DNA from: Entonaema liquescens
Lineage: Eukaryota; Ascomycota; Sordariomycetes; Xylariales; Xylariaceae
Length of the DNA stretch: 64,000 bases
Reading direction: 5' to 3'
Assembly (NCBI GenBank): GCA_902805475.1
Contig: CADCSX010000023.1
Location: 3,038,001 to 3,102,000 of the forward strand
Under the pieces are notes generated by a model. It made no database searches. It was not told the DNA's origin and saw nothing but the letters and a program-made list of their open reading frames with translations. The translations under genes were made by a program, and so were the position numbers. Below, one piece after another: positions 1 through 11,411 of the stretch; position 1 is the stretch's first letter, and every line of letters begins with the position of its first letter.

Positions 1-119
1 AGGTCCGGTCAATATCAGACCTATTCTGTTCCAAACAATATCTAGTCAGTCGAATAAAACATTGTGTCCCTCTCAAGAATATTCGGGTTTCTCATAATAC
101 GATTCCATTCATATCGAAA

Positions 120-1026
120 ATGGCTTCCAAGTTGTCTTCCAAGTTATTTGCAGTTGTTGCCGGTGCTGGCCCAGGTACAGGTAAGCATTTCACGGCCATA
201 ACATAACCTCAAAATCACTAAGTCTTCCTAAGGCCGAGCTTGTGCTATCCGTTTCTCCAAGGCCTACCCGGTGGTGCTTTTGACCCGTACCGCCGAATCA
301 TACAAGGACACAGTAGCTGAGATTAACAGCGCCGGCGGCAAAGCAATTGGTATTAGTGCTGATACCTCGGACGTCAAGTCATTGGACTCAGCCTTCGAGA
401 CCATTGCAAAAGAGTTACCAGGTTTCAAGCTTGCCGCGGCTGTTTATAATGTCGGTGCCGGGTTTCAGAGGAAGCCATTCCTCGAGCTGAGTGTCGAGGA
501 CTTCGACGTCGCCGTTGGGGGCAATGCGTATGTATAACCGTTTTTGAAATATGTTGATCCTAAGCTGATGAAGCGATTAGTCGCGGTCTCTTCAACTTTG
601 CTCAGAAGACTCTCCCGCTACTTCTAGAGGCAGTGCCCGAGTCAGAGCATCCACCCACTCTGCTTATTACAGGCGCTACAGCCTCTATCAGGGGTTCATA
701 TCTATTCTCAACAATGGCTGCCAGCATGTTTGCTAGGCGAGCCCTTGGTCAGTCTCTAGCACGTGAGTTCGGTCCCAAGGGGGTACACGTAGCACACGCT
801 ATTGTCGATGGAGTGATCGATATTCCCCGGACAAGTCACTATAACCCGAATGATGGCGCCGAAGATGGCAAGATCAGGGCTGATGCGGTCAGTATCCCAA
901 ACCATTCACCCCTTTTCAATGCTAACTCGAAACCAGATCGCTGAGAGCTACTGGAACCTACACACTCAGCACCGTTCTGCGTTCACACAAGAGATAGACA
1001 TACGACCCTACGTTGAGAAATTCTAA
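120..1026 (+). CDS. Short-chain dehydrogenase/reductase-like protein with degenerate active site
   Basis: Four exons are inferred at 120-180, 233-527, 581-887 and 937-1026, giving about 250 aa. The joins use GTAAGC, GTATGT and GTCAGT donors and keep the frame. The N-terminus has a Rossmann nucleotide-binding loop (VAGAGPGTG, residues ~14-22) and NVGAGF stands where SDRs have NNAG. The segment TGATASIRGS is the usual active-site strand, and GPKGVHVAH followed by a DG loop is typical of an atypical fungal/bacterial SDR subfamily. The YxxxK catalytic pair is missing: the aligned residues read MAASM around residues 164-168. In this subfamily the Tyr is often lost but the Lys is usually kept. The protein should bind NAD(P), but normal reductase chemistry is doubtful. 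No signal peptide is seen, so it is probably cytosolic. The substrate is unknown and the next gene is unrelated. Confidence 0.8.
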
Positions 1027-1628
1027 TTTCCTTTCTCAATCGTTACCGAAGGTGGAAGGTCAAACCCGTAATTGTTTATTTCAGGAGGGCTGGGCTTCCA
1101 AACACATGTAGCGTTATGCGTACACAAATATAAGTGGCTCGATTTCGTTACAAATTATAACTTTGTGATGGTCGTTAAAACAAGCCCGTTGAATACAGAC
1201 AAACTGCGTGATACATCTTCCCTCGTCAACTCGAGTGCTCAAGATGTTAATATAGTTATAGTAGTAGTGCGGAGGGTGTTGCCTCTCCATACTAACTACC
1301 TTGCCCTCAAGAGACAATAGCTAAGAAGAATTGGGTTGCTCGGTGCTTCCCACTTAAATCAATCTGATTGGTATGGTCTACGTAAACCTAAGTCAGAATA
1401 CTGAACCCGTCAAATTAATAATAGGTTTCCACTGTCCCACACGGTTCAAAGACCAGTAGTAGCTCGACCTACGCTGGATTTTGACAGTCCAAATGCAATA
1501 GGTAATGTTGAGCCATTGGCATGCCGTTGGTTTGACCTAGCCGCTTGCACTAAGCGCCCTCCCTCAGGATAGGACACCGGTATACTTGCGAGGTTTATTC
1601 CGTTACCCCATTACGATGGAGTTAAGAA
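1027..1628. other. Intergenic, convergent 3' ends
   Basis: This is the space between the 3' ends of the SDR-like gene and the minus-strand CCCH gene. Short open frames exist on both strands but none has protein-like composition or splice continuity. No gene is seen. Confidence 0.6.
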
Positions 1629-2764
1629 TCAGGCACCCGAGGCTACGGGGGTACCATCGCCGGTATCTGGGGGTTGGTTAGAATCTGCCGAGTATCCTGC
1701 AGCTGCCGCTATCCGTTCAGCTTCTTTCCGGTCTCGGATTGCTTGTGTTTCTTGTCTTAACCTCTCCAAATTCCAGACACCATCGTCTTCCTCTTCTTCT
1801 TCTTCGGACTCATCTCCTTCCGTGAATCTCCAGTTGCCGCTCTCGAACAAAGCACGGCCGGTAGATTCCTTGGCTTGACGGGCCTGTTCCTCGGCTGCCT
1901 TCTTGTCTAACCGATCCTTCTTCCACTTCGCAAAAGTTTCCGGAGTGACAGGTGTGAGTTTTCCGGTAAGCTTGTGTCTCTCTGACTCTAGGAAGTCTTC
2001 GAGGGTTAGAGTCTTGAGAGGGGATTTATCCATGAGAGCCTTCTCAGCTGCGCGTTGTTCTTTCGTCTTAAGCACGAAACTAAATCGGGTGATGTTAGCC
2101 TGCTGTATAAATCCAGTATAGGGGAAACTTACCCTGGTGGAAGAGCGTGCTTATACTTGCACTTGTCGCCTCCATTCGGACATGTCCAGAACCAACCGTA
2201 TTTTCCGTCTTCGATTGCTTCGATGAAGTACTTGCAGACTTTGTCGGTGGTAGTGACTTGGTTTCCCTTCTTAGAAAGGACTACCTTTCGCAACTTCTCC
2301 TCGTCCCAGTCTTCAGATGTCTCCTGCTTCTTCTTTTCTTCTTCTTCTGCCCGGCCATCTGTGTAGAGATTCTTCTTTTCGGTCTTTCGCTCAACCGAGA
2401 GATCGTGTGCGAATTTGCACTTCTTTCCCTTCTCACAGTTTCCCTTCTTGAAAAATATACAGACAACAGTCTTGGGATCGACACCGAAGGGGACTTTTTG
2501 AATCTGGGCTGGTTTATTGAGTAGAGCCTCTGCCTCTCGCTTGGCATCTTCGGCGGCCTTCTTCTCGCGGAGTCGAGCATCCTTTTCGGCCTGCTTCTTT
2601 TTCTCTTCTGCGCTGCCTCCAGCTTTGGCTGACGCTTGGATCTGCTTAATATGCTTCTGGGCCACAGAACCCTTCTTGTTTTTCATGCCAAAGGTCTTGT
2701 CCTCGGCAAGCTTGGCGGCCGAAGGCTTTTTGCCCTTGGGCTCTTCCTTCTTCTTTGGAGGCAT
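1629..2764 (-). CDS. tma46: CCCH zinc-finger translation factor Tma46 (ZC3H15/DFRP1)
   Basis: Two exons (2764-2133 and 2079-1629, 53-nt intron with GTAAGT donor) encode about 360 aa. The start is placed at the MPPKKK methionine because family members begin that way and the ten codons upstream read as leader. A lysine-rich N-terminal coiled region (~1-90) precedes two CCCH fingers, C-x7-C-x5-C-x3-H (CIFFKKGN...) and C-x17-C-x6-C-x3-H (CKYF...KYKH). The GFVLKTKEQR segment and the acidic C-terminal part match the DRG-family regulatory (DFRP) domain. In yeast Tma46 binds the GTPase Rbg1 and associates with translating ribosomes, so a cytosolic translation role is expected. A run of glutamates lies near the C-terminus. 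It is divergently arranged with OST4, sharing a 0.7-kb upstream region. Confidence 0.93.
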
Positions 2765-3447
2765 CTTAGCGTGTGCGTGTTGTAAGGCGAGCAATTGAAG
2801 ATCCTATTAGAGAGAGTAAGTAGTATTGGACCTGCTGGAGTTAAATATTAATCGAAATTTGTAGCGAGTCGCGTTATATACGAGGAATTATTGCGTTCCA
2901 GGGAGAGATCTCTATGCACCTAAGGATAGTAGGCAAATTGCGATAATGATCACGAACACTAAAGAATCGAAGATGCAGGTGGTGGGCTGTAAACTAGCGG
3001 GGGGTACCTACGTAGTTTTCGGTATAGCATCACGTGAGTCAGGATGTGGCGTATCAGTTGGAGCGATTGGAAGACTTTTGACAAAAAAAAAAGTCCCATC
3101 CTTAATAACTTAGTAATAGATCTTGTCAGCCACAGATGGTAATTGCCCCACATAGGTGTCGTAGCTCGGGAGGTACAATCAACCCCAAAAGTACAGTACC
3201 TCATGTACCTCATTACGACGCTGGTGGAAGCTCCAGCTGGCCTCAATCTCAATTTATCTAACATGGACATGTAAAGACACTCATCTACAACTACAAAACT
3301 CATTCACTTTTTTCGAGACTACTCGTTAGTGATAGGCATATACAAAGTAAGTTTCCCTACAATCCTAATATTAACAATGGCACATTATTGACTTTATATC
3401 CTGTTAGCTCCCTTCGCAACCATCAATCCGATTCACCTCGAGTCAAC
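2765..3447. other. Divergent promoter region, TMA46/OST4, with a probable 5'UTR intron
   Basis: This 0.7-kb stretch separates two divergent genes and holds both promoters. It has a 10-nt A run near 3083. A probable spliced 5'UTR intron of OST4 runs from 3347 (GTAAGT) to 3407 (CTGTTAG), with a TATTAAC-type branch site. No coding sequence is seen. Confidence 0.55.
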
Positions 3448-3636
3448 ATGATCTCCGACGATGACCTGTACTCCCTAGCCATCTTCCTTGGCTCAGTGGC
3501 TATGGTTCTTATTGTACTATATCATTTCTTCGAGGTCAATTCGCAAGAGGATAGCGCCCTTAGCGAGAAAGCCGCGAAATCAGTACCGTCACAGCAACCT
3601 GCAGCAGTGGGAAAGCAACCAGGAGGAACGAAGTAA
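3448..3636 (+). CDS. OST4: Oligosaccharyltransferase subunit Ost4
   Basis: A single exon encodes 62 aa, starting MISDDDLYSLAIFLGS. One hydrophobic segment (residues ~9-27, LAIFLGSVAMVLIVLYHFF) spans the membrane. It is followed by a polar tail rich in Ser, Ala, Lys and Gln. Ost4 mini-proteins are tail-like ER membrane peptides that hold Stt3 and Ost3/6 together in the oligosaccharyltransferase complex for N-glycosylation. Yeast Ost4 is 36 aa, and filamentous fungi carry a longer hydrophilic tail as here. The start is chosen because MISDDxLY is the conserved beginning; an in-frame ATG 60 nt upstream would add a charged leader and is separated from this one by the likely 5'UTR splice acceptor. 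Confidence 0.92.
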   Translation: MISDDDLYSLAIFLGSVAMVLIVLYHFFEVNSQEDSALSEKAAKSVPSQQPAAVGKQPGGTK

Positions 3637-4888
3637 AAGAGGCTATGATTCAACACTTAGGGACCACGGCGTTATACAAGATGAGGAAAGTTATCTGGGT
3701 GACTAGTGGTCAATCTATCTAGTTTGGACGTCCAGGGACACGGGCAAGCTATGAATTAGGGAACATCTCCCGGCCAAAGTTTTTGACCTATCTCGACCCG
3801 GATATCCGCCAGGGAGGGAGGACTGCAGTGAATGGACTGCCAGTGTATACTACTTAAGAGGGCGGTCTTATAGGTTCCAGAATGAGCTTGGGCAGCTTCC
3901 ATTTTAATAGGGATTTACCGGCCTGTCGAAAAGACTCAGATCCAAGTATGTGAGTACTGGACTACGCTTCGTTTGCAATTCATTTATTCTTTAAGCATTG
4001 TGCTTGATTCCATACAATGAATTTGATATCCAGTTTTCTTGTCGTGAATATTATCCAAGACATTCTAGATAGACCCTGAACCGTAACAAATCGTCTATAA
4101 TAGAATGATATAACTGTATACCGTTTACGCAAGGCGCAACCCTACCTACCTACCATGTATAATGGCATATGCATGCATCTAGGTACCTTAGCTGAGTACG
4201 TACATCAAGCACGAAACCTTATGCGCATGTGTTTTGTACCTACGTAGGTATCTTATCGATGCGCTAATTCTGATTTGGTAAAAAGCGCCACGTATAGTGG
4301 AGACTGTAGATGGAGCAAGTGTTTCGCTGAATGATTGAACGACTCATTGTTTTCCACCAGCGTCGCGCTCCCTCCCTGATTTCCTCTTAACTGCGCCTCT
4401 TTCCAAGCAGCTTCTGCCTTCTTCTATTTCATCAACACCAACGCCAACTCAGCAAACCAACTTCCCTCCTTCAAAAATCCATCAAGAAGAGAAGACTACG
4501 GAGTTGTTTCACCTTCATCTTTTATTCTTTTTTTTTTTTCTCGACTGCATCCAACTTCGTCAGTCGTACCGCCTTGCCGCTTCCCAGCTCGCGAGACAAT
4601 ATTTTCTACGAGCATCTTTTCCACCGGTGAACCATTTTTCGCCACTTTATTCCATTCACAACGCGCATACAGCTTAGTATCCGGCTTAGCCATCGCCAAC
4701 CATTCAAACACTCATACTCGCTGTTGATAAACAGCAGTTCTTTCGTAAGCCGTTGCGCTCGTATCCACGCCATATCCGTTAGGCCAAGTCTACCCGCAGC
4801 CTGACCCCTTCGACGCGCATATTATTCGCGTCGTTCTCTTGATTACACATAACTTTCCCATAATCAGCCGTAATCAATCATAATCAAT
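3637..4888. other. Intergenic and 5' leader of the Yra1-like gene
   Basis: No gene is seen. The region holds repeated CCTACCTA/GTACCTA words, a perfect 14-bp palindrome TACCTACGTAGGTA (4237-4250), and a pyrimidine-rich leader from about 4360 that probably carries the transcription start of the downstream mRNA-export gene. Confidence 0.5.
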
Positions 4889-6643
4889 ATGTCTGGAAAG
4901 CTCGACCAGTCTTTGGACGAAATCGTCTCTACCCAGCGCCGCGTCGGCGGTAAAGGTCGCCAAAACCCTCGCCGATCAACAAGACGACCTACTACAACTG
5001 CTCCCGTCGGTGGTGTTCAAAAGACCTCGAGGCAGCCACGTGCTGCAGCGGCCAAGCAAATTCCTGCTAAGGCAACCGGCCATGGAGAGAGCAAGGTGGT
5101 TGTGAGCAACCTAGTAAGCCACTACGTATAATCCAACTTAAGATTCCGACTTGACTAACCTCAATTTTAGCCCAAAGATGTGAACGAAAGCCAAATTAAG
5201 GTATGTTTCCTAGGGCTTTCGCCCGCGGAATTTCGTCGACATCTTCCTTGAAACGCACGCTCGTGTCTTGAAATCGATCGAAATGATTATCCTCTTACCC
5301 AGAGATGGTTCAATTTGGCTAGCACGAAGCTGTCAAAATGCCTAGTCTCCTCCGTCCATTACATGTGCGCCTTATGCGCTATGATGTCGGGAGTTGAGCT
5401 GTCCTTGTCGCGCACAAATATTGTTCGACCTCTGGTAGGCTTGGCAACCCTCCATGTGGGCAACAATGCGCAGACGTAAATGGACTATAAGCATGTTATG
5501 ACAGGCTAGCTATCTCGGCATACGAGATTGTTACTCTTGTGGGACATCATCCTCTCTATAGGACAAATACAACCCAACGAGCATGGCAGTGAGCAACAGC
5601 GTTACAGCAAATAATAGGGGAAGTTTTTTAATGCCAATATCGGCTTAAGTATTATTACTTCTTATCCCTACGTTGAGCTATGTGGGACATGCTCTTCGAT
5701 TTTATTCTCGGATACGGCAATGCCGCATGAAACACGAAGTTGGCTTTCTGGAGACGCCTTGGTGGTTTCAGTAAGATATTGGATCCTTCCTTCGAGAACG
5801 GATCCGATTTCTAGAGTCGAGGGTTAGCAGTGGCGGGTGGCTGATCTTCTAGAGTTATTTACTCTTTGCTGAGTTGGATGCTGACTACTAACGCTCACTG
5901 CGTGCTCGTTGATGTTGACTTACCTTTGGATGCTTAACCTGGACTTTCTCTGTCGGCTAGGATCTCACGATTATCGATATTGACTTACCGCCTTGCGCAA
6001 ACCTCGAATAGGTTTCTTGAGACTAACCTTCGTGCCCTCCATAGGAGTATTTCGCGACCTCGGTTGGACCTATCAAGCGAGTGGAGCTTTCTTACGGCCC
6101 AAACAGTGTCAGCCGTGGCATTGCTACCGTCACCTTCGCCAAGGCCGACGGTGCCAGTAAGGCCTTCAACGCTCTTAACGGTCTCCTCGTTGATAACCGG
6201 CCGATCAAGGTTAGTCTATCCTACTTCACGCCCCATAACCTTACACAATATGCTTATGCTCTGTAGATCGAGATTGTCGTTAGCGCCGCCAAGGCTGCGG
6301 AGATAGTACCTCCTGCAAAGACTTTGACTGAGCGTATTACTCAACCCAAGGCTCAACCTAAGTCTGCGGCGAATGACAAGAAGGAAGCGGCGTCGAAGGC
6401 TGCTGGCGCTGGCGCCCGTGGTCGCAAGCGCCGTGGGCCGCGTAACAGCCGCCCAGCGAAGAAGACGGCTGAGGAGCTTGATTCTGAGATGGCTGACTAC
6501 TTCGAGGCTGCTGGAAACCAGAATGAGAATGCCAATGGTGCTGCACCTGCTGCCACCAGCGGCGACGCCCCCATGGAGGACGAGATTCTAGTAAGTGTGC
6601 TTTGTTATCCTGTTTTATGTAGTCACTAACCTCGTTTTAGTGA
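4889..6643 (+). CDS. yra1: ALY/REF-type mRNA export adaptor (Yra1-like)
   Basis: Five exons are inferred at 4889-5113, 5171-5200, 6045-6209, 6267-6590 and 6641-6643, giving 248 aa. The N-terminus (KLDQSLDEIVSTQR) is a UAP56/Sub2-binding motif. An Arg-rich linker follows. The RRM (residues ~66-145) has RNP2 VVVSNL and RNP1-like SRGIATVTF, and the join IK|EYFATSVGPIKRV fits ALY RRMs. A Lys/Arg-rich region (RGRKRRGPRNSRPAKK) precedes a second Sub2-binding motif, AEELDSEMADYF. The protein should couple splicing/THO-TREX to Mex67 export in the nucleus. The third exon is preceded by an 844-nt intron (5201-6044), far longer than any other here; its retention would give a stop within 17 codons. The TGA stop is alone in the last exon. 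If the last intron is retained, the protein gains 12 residues. Confidence 0.93.
5201..6044 (+). promoter_or_regulatory. Unusually long (844-nt) intron in the Yra1-like gene
   Basis: The intron starts GTATGT directly after the codons for ESQIK and ends CTCCATAG before EYFATS. A GACTAAC branch-type sequence lies about 20 nt upstream of the acceptor. Both junctions fall inside the RRM and keep the frame. In S. cerevisiae the YRA1 intron is also exceptionally long, interrupts the RRM region and mediates autoregulation through inefficient splicing. A similar role here is an inference from gene identity, intron size and placement. Confidence 0.6.
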
Positions 6644-7418
6644 ACGAATCGCCCGGGACTAGATTGATATTTAGTTGGCATGGTGCGACTACGCATCATT
6701 CTCCTTCCGTCACTTGTACTGAAGCTTGACTTGATTTTAGTATTTGCTTTGACGTTTAGCAGTGGTAACAGGAAAGGGGCTTGCGTTTACGAGGTCCGCA
6801 TGGGTTTGAGTCGCCAATGGAAAATGCACGATAGGGTTCAGGTAGTAATTCGAGAAGAGGATACACGATTCTGCTACTGAGTTTCGAGTCTTCGTAATGT
6901 GTATGATATAGAAGCCAAGCAAGTTCTTACTTCAGTAGATAGGCGGTGCTGTTATTTACGACCGAGTCTGTTTTGCTCCATACATAGACATAACGGCAAA
7001 TAAGCGTATAATTCAGTTGATTGCTTAAAAAAGAAATTCAAGACTTCATTTGTGATTTTCGGTAGTTATCGCTACTATTTTGAAGTTGACCTTCGAGCCT
7101 GGACCAGAGAATGCAGAAAGCCAAGCCAGATCTAAGATCTCACGTGCTCTACGACCTTGTGTCCGAGCTTTTTGAGCTTGGCATATCCAACGTCAAGTCT
7201 CCTCTCAAGATCTGGAACGTGAGACAATACCTAAAGAATAAAATCACAACAACATGAACACGATTTTCCCCAAAGAACACAAAAGGAATCGCATTTATTT
7301 GATGAGCCTCTAAGATAGTACTACGCTACGGCCTCAGATATTCTTCTTCTAAAGAGGAAAGGCTGTAAAGATGCAATCATCTCCTTCCTACGTAAACCAT
7401 ACTCGCTACGAGCTCTAT
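6644..7418. other. Intergenic, convergent 3' ends
   Basis: This holds the 3' flanks of the Yra1-like gene (+) and the aminotransferase (-). No further gene or repeat is recognised. Confidence 0.5.
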
Positions 7419-9428
7419 TTAAGGGTTATACTTCTTGAACCTATAATCGGGGTCAGCCTTTCAGTTTATGCAACTCTAGATTTATATTAACTTACTTATT
7501 GACAACTCTTTCGATACCATCACAGCCCATTTTAAGAACATCCATTCTCGGACCGTATGAGAAACGGACAACTGCGATAGAATGTTAGCACTCATGAATC
7601 TCATGAGGAAGACCAGTATCATATAAAGGCATGCATGAAAAAGGTATAACTCACAGTGGTGGCAAGGGCTGTCGAATAAGTCACGGCGGCGAGAGGGGTT
7701 CAAGTCGAAGAAGATACCCGGAACAACAATAACCTTCTCCTCTAGACAAGCCTGGAAGAAATTCAAGCCGTCTGATATAGGGCCTGGGAGGCCCTCAAGG
7801 TTGAGCCAGAGATAGAAAGTGCTGTCCGGCACGTATTTGATTACGAAGCCCATGTCTCGTAGGCGCTTAACCACGTAGTCTCGCTTCTCCTACACAACTG
7901 TGTCAACTTGTATTAAAATCAGAAAGGCACTGGGGTTTACAAACTCTGAAATGGTGCTGGAGAGCAGCCATCTCCGTGCGGACAAGGGACGGCTCGAGCA
8001 TAGGAATAGCAGCTTCCTGGAAGGGAGCGTTGGCTCCACCGTCGAGGTATGAGCCGCAGGAGCCGATGCTAGAAGCAACAAGTTAGCAACCCCCAAGCTG
8101 TGGTATACCTTTCTAACACTTACGCCTTGATAAACTCCTTGGGTCCAAGAATCCAAGCAATACGCCATCCGGGAAGGCGGAATCGCTTAGTAAGTCCATC
8201 GATAATGAGAACATCATCCTCGTCTACGTCCTCGATATTTTCGGCGGCCGAAATCGTAGTGCCGTCACAGTTACTGGTATAGTTGTAACCCGAGTAGAAC
8301 TCATCGCTGACAAGAGTCGCGCGTCCACGACAAATGTCTTGAATTTCAGCCAACTCGGGGTTGGCAACTACTCTGCCTGTAGGGTTTCGGGGGTTTGAGG
8401 TTATGATGACTGAGGTACCTCGGGCAATCTCTCTCGCGATCACATCAGGGTGAATATGGTAGCCATCTTCTTCGGAAAGGGGTGTCGGGATGGCAGCAAA
8501 CTACCTTTTGTTAACGGTACTGAACGTTGCGGTTCGCGGGGGCCAACTTACGTTCTTGAAGAGGGACAGCATTTCATTGTAAGCCGTGTAATCGGGAATG
8601 AAGAAGCCGACATAAGCATTGTTAAGTACTGCGGCAATACGGATTAAGCCAGCTCTTCCACCGGGGACAATAGCCACATTTTCCCATGAATACTGGCTAT
8701 CCTTGCCTTGACGGTGCATCTCATTGTACATTCTGGCAACGGCAGCACGTAGAGGTTTGATACCAGCGGTAGGTCCATACTCTCTGAGAGCAACAGAGAT
8801 GTCTATGGTAGTGGGACGCTCAAAGCAACCCTCGATGTCGTCCTCAACTTCGGGAGCGCCCTGACCAAGGTTGGCCCACTTCTCGGGCTCGTCAAGGAAG
8901 CCATACTCGGCAGCCCGCTCGGTACACCATACGACACCCGTGGAGGCACGTGAGGCATCCAGACCTGCATGGGGAAGATGACCCGGGTTTGCAGCGCGGA
9001 ACTGACGATGGATCTTAGAACTCGTTTCTGCCAAGACAGATCGTTAGTAGTTTATTATATACCAACCAAGACATGCAGGGACGATAGCATGAAGACCACG
9101 TTTGCCAAGCGCCAAGACCGCCACAAGTTTATAGCAGACCCGACACAAGGACAGTATGACAACATGAATGTAAATATCCGCGGGAACTAATATAGAGTAT
9201 GCAGGAATTAAAGATCATACCATTGGCACTTGGGTCACCGATGCTGAATCTTCGTCGGGGAACGCCAGTATTCCTGTTCCTATTGTGTAATTTAGTAATT
9301 GTGCTATATTTATATATATATGGCAATATATCAACGTTGATGGCTTAGAAAGGGATATTGGTGTGTTATTGTACTGTATGCGATATAGTATAAGCTTACA
9401 TGGAGAACTTGCGATTGTTGAAAGACAT
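7419..9428 (-). CDS. PLP-dependent class I/II aminotransferase, ACC synthase-like
   Basis: Eight exons are inferred (9428-9400, 9279-9221, 9027-8552, 8500-8124, 8068-7945, 7889-7655, 7571-7496, 7440-7419), all with canonical splice ends and total 465 aa. Fold-type I features are present: NLGQGAPEVE near the N-terminus, SNPRNPTG (residues ~222-229), SDEFYSGYNY, and the pyridoxal-phosphate lysine in DGLTKRFRLPGWR (Lys ~293). CHHFVRFSYGPRMDVLKMG holds the C-terminal substrate-carboxylate arginine region. The sequence resembles fungal proteins annotated as 1-aminocyclopropane-1-carboxylate synthase-like or aspartate-type aminotransferases. The true substrate cannot be read from sequence. No targeting peptide is evident, so a cytosolic location is likely. 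The small first exon (29 nt) encodes an Asn/Arg-rich start. Confidence 0.88.
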
Positions 9429-11411
9429 GTTCGCGACTTGGTTGGTGAGCCTGACGACGAGATGTCAGTAAAGTGAGGAGGCAACAAGTTGGAGTATAAG
9501 ATAAAATTTACTCGGCTGAGTATTGTCAATTAGCCAAGAGGGACAGGGCTCCTTTTAAAGGGATGTTAGACGTAAGAGTACGCCGCAGGATAAGTACAAC
9601 TTGAGAAAAATGGGAAAAGGGGAGGATGATATCGCGATAGTTGTCGGTGTGCCCTTTGGGTTTCTTAAAGAGAAAGTGGGGGTGCGACAAAAGAGGAACG
9701 TCGTGCTTTGGGGTCTTGGGTATGTTTTTGGTTACTTTTGGTGCATGTGGGTTTTCAAGGTAATGTGGATCTTTTTTTTTAAAAAAAAAAAAAGTACACG
9801 CAGAAAATCGAAAGCGCCAACTTGAAGAAGTAGGGAAGGTAAGTAGGCAAGTCATGGGGTGCGGGCCGGTGATCAATCAAGTCTGACATCAAATCTGTCC
9901 AATGCGAGAACTCACCGTCAATGTCCCTAAGTGAATAAGTGAATAAAAGGGGGAAAACAAGATAAGTATTCAGACAAGACCTAGCCTAATACCTACCTAA
10001 CAACCTGGAATACCTGTACCTTATGGAAGGTACTGTACGGTATGGTATGTACGTACTGTTGTGTTCTGTTGTGTTAGGAGAAGGTGTTTAAAATATTTTT
10101 TTTTTCTGGAAGGTGTACCTCGTCAGTCCAAAGCAGGTACGGTGACATAAGTGGACGAAAGTTGGTGATGGCGTCTACGGTTGCCCCGTATCTCTTACTA
10201 TCTCTTACGTATTTACATCCATTCAAATCCAAACTTATATCTGGTACCTTAGGTAACAATATGGAAGTAGGTATGTACCTACCTCTTAGCAGAACCGCCA
10301 TAGAATATTCGTGGATTCTAATTCGAAAATAAGATCCGTAGGAGGCAACCCATCAATGTCGCAGAATGGTGAAAGATGATTGCTGATCGATCTATGCATG
10401 CTACCCGACAATATGCAGAATAACTTTTGGTAGGATTTCTAGTTACACTGCCTTCGTTTTTCTATCGCGTATACGATATGTGGCACTTACACATAGTTAG
10501 TACATATACTACTCACAGTATGAATGGATATGCCTAATCTTCGTTCTAAGGTACAATCTTTAAAACCTCACAATGGGAGAAACCGGAATTCAAATTAAGG
10601 CACGGTAATTCATCCCTACCCGCTACCCTACCTCCTATATATTATCTTACCTACCTGGCCATAGGAAACATAGGTCCGCGAGTGAAACCGCATTATGTTC
10701 CGTATTCGTACAACCCGCCATGTCTTGAAGCTCCGCTCCAATGTTTTGCCTTTTTGCCTTTCTCTTTCTGGCCTTTCTCTTTCTGGCCTTGCTCTTGTTT
10801 ATTATGTTGGGGCTGAGTACAAGTAGGACTCGTTGGTATCAGGTCTCGTAAAGAAACATGTTGTTATGGACTCACCAACACAAGTATTCGATCTAGTTAT
10901 ATACATTACTATAACATCGTGTAAGATTAAGACCGGGAATTACGTGTCGGGTAATAAGTAAGATGCATGACCTATGCATACGATACGATACGCATTTTGG
11001 TAGGCTTATGGTTACGCAAACTACAGATCAAGTGAGGTTTTCTTTTTAAGGAGCCTTCAACGGTGAGGGGCATTTAAGACCCCTCATCGGGGATCCCGTC
11101 CTTGAGTGCCGGGCTTAGTCAAACAGATGCAAGTTTACATAATACATCTACATTATGTCCCACACTGGCCCACAAGTTATGTCTTAGTGCCACTTTGCCC
11201 AAAATTGCAGGCGTTGATGAATGGCATAAAAGATAAACGCGTTTGAAAGTCAATTAACGCGTCTCGGATCCTTGGCAGCATATATCCGCATTTCGATAGC
11301 TTCAAGTTCACAATTGCGAATAATGCCCTTGTAAACCCTAAATCCCAAACTCGTCAACACTATTCCACTACTACTCGTCGAACATACTAATTAGAATCAC
11401 CAATTGCGAAT
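9429..11411. other. Intergenic, divergent promoters of aminotransferase and RFC5
   Basis: About 2 kb without a credible gene. It contains a T-run/A-run palindrome (about 9771-9794), several TACCTACCTA words, a short tandem of a TTTCTCTTTCTGGCC-like unit (about 10757-10786), and, next to RFC5, a telo-box-like AAACCCTAAA and a short direct repeat. Confidence 0.5.
11333..11342 (-). promoter_or_regulatory. Telo-box-like motif AAACCCTAAA upstream of RFC5
   Basis: The plus strand reads AAACCCTAAA, 70 bp before the RFC5 start codon; the reverse complement holds TTAGGGTT. Tbf1-type factors bind TTAGGG in promoters of some fungi. A second copy of this motif lies in front of the uL3 gene. Function here is inferred. 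Confidence 0.3.

Noticed and set aside
1072..1320. Overlapping frames on both strands after the SDR gene
   Set aside because: Short, AT-type composition, no supporting signals.
5201..6044. Box C/D snoRNA hosted in the long Yra1 intron
   Set aside because: ATGATGT and CTGA words occur, but not with the spacing and terminal stem of a C/D snoRNA.
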